Positions 58,001 to 64,000 of a stretch of DNA of 64,000 nt are shown here, one piece after another. Every line of letters begins with the position of its first letter. Within the stretch, counting starts at the first letter, position 1. The position numbers and the translations under genes were made by a program. Where the stretch lies: NCBI RefSeq assembly GCF_012912005.1, contig NZ_JABBEA010000015.1:79006-143005 (forward strand), read 5' to 3'. The notes beneath the pieces are model-generated. The model saw only the letters and a program-made list of their open reading frames with translations, did no database searches and was not told where the DNA came from. This DNA is from Paenibacillus sp. SZ31 (GTDB taxonomy: Bacteria > Bacillota > Bacilli > Paenibacillales > Paenibacillaceae).

Positions 58001-61000
58001 TTTGCTGAGATTCTGGGTGTAGCTCGGGTAGGCATTGATGATGATTTCTTCGAACTGGGTGGACATTCCCTGCTGGCTGGGCGAATTACAGCCCGAGTAC
58101 GGGATGTATTCGGGGCAGAGCTGAACATCGGCAATGTGTTTGAATCACCGACAGCGGCAGGGCTTGCCCGGAAGCTGGATCAGGCGAAGTCCGTCAGACC
58201 CGTTATTCAGCCTGTTCCGCGTACGGGTGAGACTCCGCTTTCCTTTGCCCAGCGACGGTTATGGTTCCTCTATTGCCTGGAGGGCGCTAATCCCACCTAC
58301 AATATTCCGTTGGTTGCCCGGTTGACCGGGAAGCTGGATGTGGACGCTCTCCGAAACGCCCTGGAGGATATTGTTGCCCGTCACGAGACACTTCGCACAT
58401 TGTATCCGCCAGATCTGGGTTCGGCGAGCCAACATATCCTCCGTGCAGCAGATGTAGCAGTGAATATGAAACTCACCCGGTCTTCGGCTGAGAAGCTGCC
58501 AGAGCTGCTGGCAGAAGCGTCGCGTTACAGCTTCGAGCTTAGTACCGAGCCGGGCATACGTGCGGAATTGTTCCATACGGATGCGGAAGAACATACATTG
58601 CTGGTGCTGATTCACCACATTGCAGGGGATGGCTGGTCGTTGTCACGACTCATCCGGGATTTGTCCGAGGCTTATACTGCTCGTCTGCGTGGGTCTGCTC
58701 CGGCTTGGGAGCCGCTACGCATTCAGTATGCAGATTATGCGGTGTGGCAGGAGAGCCTGCTTGGGGATGAGAAGCGGCACGACAGTCTGATCGCGAAGCA
58801 GTTAGCGTTCTGGACTGACCGGCTCGCAGGCTTGCCAGAACAAGTCACGTTCCCGGCAGACTATGCCCGTCCAGTGGTGTCCAGTTACCGAGGCGGAACG
58901 GTGCCATTTGCGATCAGTCAACGTCTGCATGAGCAGCTTGCTACAGTTGCCCGTGAGCATAAAGTCAGTCTGTTCATGCTTCTGCATTCGGCGTTAGCCG
59001 TGTTGCTTACCCGAATGGGTGCAGGCACGGATATTGCGATAGGTACACCGATTGCCGGACGGAGTGACGATGCGCTGGATGATGTCGTAGGGATGTTCAT
59101 CAATACGCTTGTCCTGCGTACAGACACTTCGGGCGATCCGACCTTCCGAGAGCTGTTGGCCCGCGTGCGGGAAGCAAATCTTGCTGCCTATGAACATCAG
59201 GATTTACCGTTTGAACGGTTGGTCGAAGTGCTGAATCCGCCCCGATCCCGTTCCAAACATCCACTCTTTCAGGTGATGCTGGTGCTGCAAAATACGCCAG
59301 ATGTTCGTCTTGAACTGCCAGGTGTTGAAGCAGAGACTCGCATCCACGGAGTGGGTTCATCCAAATTCGACCTTACGCTTGAACTGACGGAGAAACGGGA
59401 GCAGAACGGACTTCCAGCCGGAATTGAAGGTGTATTGGAGTATAGTGCAGACCTCTACCTTGAATCGACTGCCGCAGAACTGGTCGTTCGGTTGATGCAG
59501 GTGCTTGAGGATGCTGTACAACAGATGGATGAACGCATCAGCAGATTTGACCTGGTTACACCGTCAGAGCATGCCCAGCTTAAAAAGGAGTGGACATCTA
59601 CACCGGATGAAGGTCCACAGCTGACTATAGCCGAGCGTTTTGAAGTGCAGGCAGCCGCTTACGCAAATTCGGTAGCCCTCCATTGTGAGGATATCCGTGT
59701 GACTTACAGTGAGCTAAATGCACGGGCTAATCGACTGGCGAGACTATTGATCGCAGAAGGCGTTAGGCCGGAACAGATGGTGGCCCTAGCCTTACCGCGT
59801 TCTGTAGAGATGGTCGTGGCCATTCTTGCTGTACTCAAAACGGGCGCCGCCTATCTGCCACTGGACCCCAACTATCCGGCAGATCGTTTAACGCATATGC
59901 TCACCGACGCGGCGCCGAAAGTGATGGTTACAAGTACAGAGGTGTATGCCCTGCTACCGCAAGTTGAGAACATTGAATGTATTAACATGGACGATCTGCT
60001 TACCTTGCGGCAATTGGAATCCATGGATGAGCGAAACCCGGCAGACCATGAACGGAACGGACGGGTAACTCCGCTGAGTCCGGCTTATATGATCTATACC
60101 TCGGGTTCAACAGGGAAGCCCAAAGGGGTCGTCATTCCACATGCGAATGTCATCCGGTTATTGGATGCAACGCAGCATTGGTTCCATTTTGACGAGAGCG
60201 ATGTGTGGACGTTGTTCCATTCCTATGCGTTTGACTTCTCCGTGTGGGAAATCTGGGGCCCCCTGCTGTATGGAGGCAGCTTGGTTGTTGTTCCCCATGA
60301 GATTAGCCGATCACCTGGAGCGTTCCTGCAACTGCTCGCTGAGCAAAAGGTAACCGTACTGAACCAGACGCCATCTGCGTTCTACCAACTGATGCAGGCT
60401 GACAGGGAAAATCCAGTCTGGGGACAGCAGCTTGCGCTTCGCTATGTGATCTTTGGAGGCGAGGCACTGGAGCTGGGAAGGTTGGATGACTGGTATGAAC
60501 GCCATGCGGATGACGCTCCAAGACTCATCAATATGTATGGTATTACGGAAACAACGGTCCATGTCAGCTACAAAGAACTTCACGCAGGCAGCGCTGCGGA
60601 GGGCGCAAGCAGCTGGATTGGATGCGCTATTCCAGATCTGCGCGTCTATGTGCTGGATGATCATCTGAGGCCTGTGCCAACAGGTGTAACTGGAGAGATG
60701 TATGTGGCGGGAGCGGGTCTGGCTCGTGGCTATTGGGGAAGGCCAGATCTCACGGCAGAGCGATTCGTCGCCGATCCATATGGTGCACCGGGTACACGAA
60801 TGTACCGTACGGGAGACTTGGCAAAGCGCCTGCACGATGGTTCGCTTGATTATCTGGGACGAGCCGATCAACAGGTGAAAATCCGCGGGTTCCGCATTGA
60901 GCTTGGCGAGATTGAGGCTGTACTGGCAAAACATCCGGGTGTGGCTCAGGCTGCTGTTATCGTTCGTGAAGACCAGCCTGGAGATAAGCGCCTTGTCGCT

Positions 61001-62254
61001 TATATTGTTCCTGTACCGGACAGTGAAGCAGAACTGGCAACAGCTTCGTTACGCCAACATGCGGGAGCGAGCCTTCCCGATTATATGGTTCCATCTGCGG
61101 TTGTTATGATGGAGATCCTGCCACTTACGCCAAATGGCAAGCTGGATCGCAAGGTGTTGCCTGCACCAGAGATGCAATTATCGGTTGATGGCCGAGCACC
61201 GCGCAATCCGCAGGAGCAGATTCTCTGTGATCTGTTTGCCGAAGTATTAGGGTTGCGGAGTGTGAGTATTGATGACAGTTTCTTCGAACTGGGAGGTCAT
61301 TCGCTGCTTGCGGTGCGCCTGATGAGTCGAATTCGCGAAGCGATGGGCAAGGAGCCAGGCATCGGCATTTTGTTCGAAACGGCCACAGTAGCTGGACTGG
61401 CTGAGCGATTGGAGATGGGTGCAGATTCCGGGAAAAGCTCGCTGCAAGTGTTGCTGCCGCTCCGGACGCATGGGCAGCATCTGCCTGTATTCTGTGTCCA
61501 TCCGGCGGGAGGACTTAGTTGGTGTTATGCCGGGTTGATGAAACACCTAGGCATGGAATATCCGCTGTACGGATTGCAGGCAAGGGGAATTGCCGAGTAC
61601 GAGGTGCTTCCGTCGACACTGGAGGATATGACGGCGGATTACATCCGTCACATTCGGTCTGTGCAGCCAGAAGGCCCGTATCGTTTGCTCGGCTGGTCAC
61701 TGGGCGGCAACGTGGCTCAGGCTATGGCTGTGCAGCTTCAGTCCGAAGGGGAGGAAGTAGAGTTTCTCGCCATGCTGGATGCGTATCCGAGTCATTATCT
61801 GCCTATTCGCGGGGAACCAGATGAGGAAGAAGCGTTGACGGCATTGCTTGCACTCGGTGGATATGATCCGGACAGTATTGGGGATGGGCCGCTGGATATG
61901 GCAACAGCGATGCGTATCCTTCGTAGTGAAGGCAGTGCGTTGGCAAGTTTGGATGAAGAGACGATCATGAAGCTGCGGAAAACCTATGAAAATTCCGTCC
62001 GGATCTTGGGGGCGTACACGCCATCCCGATTCGAAGGTGACCTGATCTTCTTCCGGTCCACCATAATTCCTGACTGGTTCGATCCGATCGAACCGGAGAT
62101 GTGGAATGCATACATTGGCGGGCAATTGGAACGTCATGATATTGCCTGTCGTCACAAAGACCTTTGTCAGCCGGGTCCATTGGAGGAAATCTGTCGTACC
62201 CTGTCCGTCCGGCTGGAGATGCTGAACAAGAAGCGTAACATTCAACACAAATAG
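55010..62254 (+). CDS. dhbF: Dimodular catecholate siderophore NRPS
   Basis: A 2414-residue synthetase, C-A-PCP-C-A-PCP-TE. C1 (about 15-430) has HHIAIDG near residue 146. A1 (about 470-960) has YTSGSTGKPKG, FDISVLEIF and NQYGPTETTIYS. PCP1 has FFELGGHSLLAGRI near 1014. C2 (about 1080-1510) has HHIAGDG near 1202. A2 (about 1540-2030) has FDFSVWEIW, VLNQTPS, INMYGITETTVH. PCP2 has FFELGGHSLLAVRL near 2091. The thioesterase has GWSLGGN near 2227. The A2 specificity residues read DFWNIGMVHK, the threonine code. A1 begins D-I-L-Q as in glycine codes but differs later. The TE would cyclise three DHB-aa-Thr units. I chose the TTG at 55010, with GGAG 7 bases upstream, overlapping the dhbB stop. Confidence 0.95.
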   Translation: MSGAVQMSHRRNTAWPLSSAQSGIWYAQQLNTDNPMYNTAEYVVIDGEIHTGRFEESVRQTVMEAESLNMVYGENEQGPWQSQRTNMNDWTLHVMDMRDQADSHTAALDWMKQDLVRPVDLAMGPLFTEALFRVSEDRYYWYQRIHHIAIDGYGVSLITRRVASLYSASIQGESAAQAQGTAAFGSLTSVLEEDEAYSSSTNREQDQQFWIDRFADAPDVVSLGERAPRTSTEFLRQSAVLTPLQREQLQAAAGRFGATWPDLCVAATAIYVHRMTGAADVVLALPVMCRLGSASLRVPGMVMNVLPLRLYLDSQMNLSDLMAQIVKEIRAVRKHQRYRHQDLRRDLKLLGENRRLFGPMINVMPFHHELNFAGARGMIHNLSTGPVDDLSIHIVDQGHGHGLSIAFDANPSIYVDLELRDHQLRYVQILQSLMSEGTEDISVGQMDILLPAEREQVLEGWNQTHHAIAEWNSAALFERQVRRTPLATAVTFEGEALTYAELNERANQLAHELIQTYEAGPEQVVGIAMPRSLEVVIAIVAVHKTGAAYLPLDPDYPEERLIYMLEDAKPTCVVTVMNNFSHIPQMSSVPILVMDEPDMIQAVSCQSGSNPEGDDLPGTASLLNPAYLIYTSGSTGKPKGVVVTHLGLANLLEDMKTRLQVGPQDRWLSVTTIAFDISVLEIFLPLTTGARLDIAQKETILDPVALAGKMREQETTIMQATPTLWQSLVTSRPGRFDGLTVITGGEALSEELKLSLEAWGCQVNNQYGPTETTIYSTAASLGNEHTGKPSIGGPVRNTQLYVLDESMQPVPPGVAGELYIAGEGLARGYLGRPDLTAERFVASPFGQPGSRMYRTGDLAKWLPDGSIDYLGRADHQIKIRGFRIELGEIESVISRYPGVTQVTIMAREDQPGNQRLAAYIVADAEEHQADIDLADIRVHVADTLPDYMVPSAFMLLPEMPLTPNKKIDRKRLPVPALTSNANGREARTPQEEILCSLFAEILGVARVGIDDDFFELGGHSLLAGRITARVRDVFGAELNIGNVFESPTAAGLARKLDQAKSVRPVIQPVPRTGETPLSFAQRRLWFLYCLEGANPTYNIPLVARLTGKLDVDALRNALEDIVARHETLRTLYPPDLGSASQHILRAADVAVNMKLTRSSAEKLPELLAEASRYSFELSTEPGIRAELFHTDAEEHTLLVLIHHIAGDGWSLSRLIRDLSEAYTARLRGSAPAWEPLRIQYADYAVWQESLLGDEKRHDSLIAKQLAFWTDRLAGLPEQVTFPADYARPVVSSYRGGTVPFAISQRLHEQLATVAREHKVSLFMLLHSALAVLLTRMGAGTDIAIGTPIAGRSDDALDDVVGMFINTLVLRTDTSGDPTFRELLARVREANLAAYEHQDLPFERLVEVLNPPRSRSKHPLFQVMLVLQNTPDVRLELPGVEAETRIHGVGSSKFDLTLELTEKREQNGLPAGIEGVLEYSADLYLESTAAELVVRLMQVLEDAVQQMDERISRFDLVTPSEHAQLKKEWTSTPDEGPQLTIAERFEVQAAAYANSVALHCEDIRVTYSELNARANRLARLLIAEGVRPEQMVALALPRSVEMVVAILAVLKTGAAYLPLDPNYPADRLTHMLTDAAPKVMVTSTEVYALLPQVENIECINMDDLLTLRQLESMDERNPADHERNGRVTPLSPAYMIYTSGSTGKPKGVVIPHANVIRLLDATQHWFHFDESDVWTLFHSYAFDFSVWEIWGPLLYGGSLVVVPHEISRSPGAFLQLLAEQKVTVLNQTPSAFYQLMQADRENPVWGQQLALRYVIFGGEALELGRLDDWYERHADDAPRLINMYGITETTVHVSYKELHAGSAAEGASSWIGCAIPDLRVYVLDDHLRPVPTGVTGEMYVAGAGLARGYWGRPDLTAERFVADPYGAPGTRMYRTGDLAKRLHDGSLDYLGRADQQVKIRGFRIELGEIEAVLAKHPGVAQAAVIVREDQPGDKRLVAYIVPVPDSEAELATASLRQHAGASLPDYMVPSAVVMMEILPLTPNGKLDRKVLPAPEMQLSVDGRAPRNPQEQILCDLFAEVLGLRSVSIDDSFFELGGHSLLAVRLMSRIREAMGKEPGIGILFETATVAGLAERLEMGADSGKSSLQVLLPLRTHGQHLPVFCVHPAGGLSWCYAGLMKHLGMEYPLYGLQARGIAEYEVLPSTLEDMTADYIRHIRSVQPEGPYRLLGWSLGGNVAQAMAVQLQSEGEEVEFLAMLDAYPSHYLPIRGEPDEEEALTALLALGGYDPDSIGDGPLDMATAMRILRSEGSALASLDEETIMKLRKTYENSVRILGAYTPSRFEGDLIFFRSTIIPDWFDPIEPEMWNAYIGGQLERHDIACRHKDLCQPGPLEEICRTLSVRLEMLNKKRNIQHK

Positions 62255-62266
62255 GAGGATAAGCTG

Positions 62267-62503
62267 ATGAGCAACCCTTTTGAATATGAAGACAGCAATT
62301 ATCTGGTGTTAATGAATGATGAAGGACAGTATTCGCTGTGGCCTGCATCCATTCCGGTACCGGCAGGTTGGACCCTGATGCTGGGGAAGGCCAAACGACG
62401 TGTATGTCTGGATTACATTGCAGAGCAATGGACTGACCTCAAGCCGCTGAGTCTCTGTGATGAAACGGGTATGCCGGGTATGATTCATGAGGTTGGCAGA
62501 TGA
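62267..62503 (+). CDS. MbtH-like protein
   Basis: A 78-residue MbtH family protein with the conserved pattern NPFEYEDSNYLVLMNDEGQY, SLWPA, PAGW and VCLDYIAEQWTDLKPLSL. MbtH proteins bind and support NRPS adenylation domains. It follows dhbF after 12 bases (AGGAGGAT site) and overlaps the next gene by four bases. It probably supports A1 or A2 of DhbF. Confidence 0.97.
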   Translation: MSNPFEYEDSNYLVLMNDEGQYSLWPASIPVPAGWTLMLGKAKRRVCLDYIAEQWTDLKPLSLCDETGMPGMIHEVGR

Positions 62504-63936
62504 GGTTTCGTCTGAATCCAAAGGCAATTGTGAGCATTGTCTATGTTCTGGCGATGTTTATGGTTGCCATGGATGCAACGGTATTGAACGTAGCGCTACG
62601 AACCATTAGTGAAGAACTGGGGGTTCCTCCGGCTGCTGCGGGTACCTTGAATGTGGGGTATTTGGTGAGTTTGGCTGTATTTCTACCTGTCGCCGGATGG
62701 CTTGGTGATCGATGGGGTACGAAACGGGTTTTCCTATCGGCGCTGACACTGTTTACAGTGTCCTCTGCGCTTTGTGCAACGGCTGATCATCTAGGCACAT
62801 TGACATTTTTCCGTATTTTGCAGGGAGCAGGGGGTGGTCTGCTCACACCTGTAGGGATGGCGATGCTGTTTCGGACCTTTCCTCCGCAGGAACGGGCCAA
62901 GGTATCTCGCATGTTGGTACTGCCCATCGCCCTTGCTCCGGCTCTCGGGCCGATTGTGAGCGGATTGATTGTGGATCAGCTGTCGTGGCGTTGGATTTTC
63001 TATGTGAATCTGCCCGTCGGTATTCCAGCCGTGATCTTTGGCATGCTGTATCTGAAGGAACACAGAGAACAGGGAGCTGGTCGACTGGATCTACCGGGTT
63101 GGTTATTATCTGCGCCGGGGCTCGCACTGACGATGTATGCGCTTAGTCAGGGACCGCTGCGGGGATGGACGTCACCACTTATTATGGGAGCGGGCTTTGC
63201 AGGCATTCTGCTTCTGACGTTGCTCGTCGTGGTGGAGCTGCGTGCGAAGCAGCCGCTGCTTGATCTGCGTTTGCTGAAGCACCGATTGTTCCGCTATACA
63301 GGCTTGGTATCCGTATGTGGGGCAGCCGGGCTGTTGGGTATGCTCTATGTGTTTCCCTTAATGTATCAAAATGTACTACAGGCCACTGCGCTGGAAACCG
63401 GGCTAACGACATTCCCGGAAGCGCTGGGACTGATGATTGCTTCTCAGCTTGTCCCGTGGACTTATCCACGGCTGGGCCCGCGGAAGCTGATCTCGATGGG
63501 CTTGATCTGTACAGCTATTATCTTCATTACACTTAGTCAGATCACAGTGGATACGAACCCATGGTTCATCCGTTCATTATTATTCGGTGTAGGAATTTTC
63601 CTGGGACAGACGGTAGGGGCTGTGCAGATTGCTGCCTTCGCTCAGATTCCGCCTGCATCCATGGGACGAGCTTCGACCTGGTTCACGGTGCAAAACCGTC
63701 TGGGATCAGCCATCGGCATGGCTTTACTCTCTGCTGTGCTGGCAGGCGTGGGTACAACAACGGTGACTGCGACAGGCACGATGGAGCCGAATATGCTAGC
63801 GTATCGCTTGGCTTTGCTGGGGACAGCTGCATTTCTGCTCATCGGGCTGTGGTTTGCCCTGAAAATCCGCGATGCGGACGCGGCAGCCACGATACGAAAG
63901 ACGCCGGCTGGATTATTATTTGGTAAGTTATTATGA
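62500..63936 (+). CDS. MFS exporter (DHA2 family), probable siderophore efflux
   Basis: A 478-residue transporter with 14 predicted membrane segments. It has the DHA2 landmarks MFMVAMDATVLNVALRTISE near residue 20 (motif D1), GWLGDRWGTKRVF near 67 (motif A) and RILQGAGGGLLTPVGMAMLF near 105. It probably exports the newly made catecholate, the role that YmfD plays for bacillibactin. The ATG overlaps the mbtH stop, and the next gene overlaps its own stop, so all are in one operon. Confidence 0.92.
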   Translation: MRFRLNPKAIVSIVYVLAMFMVAMDATVLNVALRTISEELGVPPAAAGTLNVGYLVSLAVFLPVAGWLGDRWGTKRVFLSALTLFTVSSALCATADHLGTLTFFRILQGAGGGLLTPVGMAMLFRTFPPQERAKVSRMLVLPIALAPALGPIVSGLIVDQLSWRWIFYVNLPVGIPAVIFGMLYLKEHREQGAGRLDLPGWLLSAPGLALTMYALSQGPLRGWTSPLIMGAGFAGILLLTLLVVVELRAKQPLLDLRLLKHRLFRYTGLVSVCGAAGLLGMLYVFPLMYQNVLQATALETGLTTFPEALGLMIASQLVPWTYPRLGPRKLISMGLICTAIIFITLSQITVDTNPWFIRSLLFGVGIFLGQTVGAVQIAAFAQIPPASMGRASTWFTVQNRLGSAIGMALLSAVLAGVGTTTVTATGTMEPNMLAYRLALLGTAAFLLIGLWFALKIRDADAAATIRKTPAGLLFGKLL

Positions 63937-64000
63937 ACGAAAATGAGCTCCCCTTTATGCAAAACCGTGGGTTATCTTGGCAATACTGTCCCAGTAAAGA
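63933..64000 (+). CDS. Start of the next gene, cut by the window edge
   Basis: The ATG at 63933 overlaps the exporter stop codon (ATGA), and 22 codons run to the window end: MNENELPFMQNRGLSWQY and on. Too short to assign. Given the translational coupling it is probably part of the siderophore operon; a phosphopantetheinyl transferase, which is absent so far, would be a sensible candidate but nothing in the sequence shows it. Confidence 0.55.
   Translation, partial: MNENELPFMQNRGLSWQYCPSK

Noticed and set aside
1..64000. tRNA, rRNA, CRISPR arrays, transposases and phage genes
   Set aside because: I looked for clover-leaf-like blocks, regular repeat-spacer arrays and transposase or integrase motifs and saw none.

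Overview
The window looks like chromosomal DNA of a Paenibacillus. The evidence is AGGAGG-type ribosome binding sites, SLH-domain surface proteins, a DdlR-like MocR regulator next to ddl, a copper-amine-oxidase-stalk lipoprotein, DUF4385/DUF1877 genes and a dhb catecholate siderophore operon. I saw no rRNA or tRNA gene, no CRISPR array and no transposase gene.

Layout. 1-2.3 kb: 3' part of a CdaR-like regulator, then a divergent HxlR regulator/atypical SDR pair with palindromic operators between them. 2.3-9.7 kb: two tandem paralogous SLH surface proteins with nearly identical C-terminal halves and matching promoters. 9.7-16.1 kb: a GbsR-type repressor divergent from an operon of two ABC permeases, a solute-binding lipoprotein, a HAD phosphatase, an SMR transporter and a calcineurin-like phosphoesterase.

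16.1-27.4 kb is an AT-rich peptide-antibiotic island and the most interesting region. One minus-strand transcription unit carries a peptidase-C39 ABC exporter (PCAT) and an HlyD-type partner. Another carries a DUF5085/GyrI-like protein, two double-glycine bacteriocin-like precursors and a small membrane protein. On the plus strand lie a class III lanthipeptide synthetase (LanKC) and a 45-residue LanA precursor whose leader has the VLELQ motif. Two paralogous regulators, each an AcoR-like GAF domain joined to a LuxR-type helix-turn-helix, flank the lanthipeptide genes. The exporter promoter and the lanKC promoter carry the same perfect operator (ATATCC-N6-GGATAT), with its centre the same distance (30.5 bp) from the -10 box. 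One LuxR-type activator probably switches on both arms.

27.4-46 kb is ordinary chromosomal content: carboxylesterase, VanZ-RDD membrane protein, PhnA-like zinc-ribbon protein, methyltransferase, a retropepsin-like protein, luciferase-like monooxygenase, a TetR/SDR pair with twin operators, a TerD-vWA protein, DUF genes, a stalk lipoprotein that appears to start at ATT, another SDR, MocR-ddl-GNAT, a GIY-YIG protein and a Bax inhibitor-1 family protein.

46-64 kb is a Fur-regulated catecholate siderophore locus: AraC/Btr-like regulator, orphan siderophore-binding lipoprotein, trilactone esterase, dhbA-C-E-B-F, mbtH and an MFS exporter. The second NRPS adenylation domain reads as threonine. The first is glycine-like but not an exact match, so the product could be bacillibactin (DHB-Gly-Thr) or paenibactin (DHB-Ala-Thr). 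A roughly 227-bp MITE-like inverted-repeat element sits inside the operon between dhbE and dhbB. The last 68 bases begin another gene, translationally coupled to the exporter.
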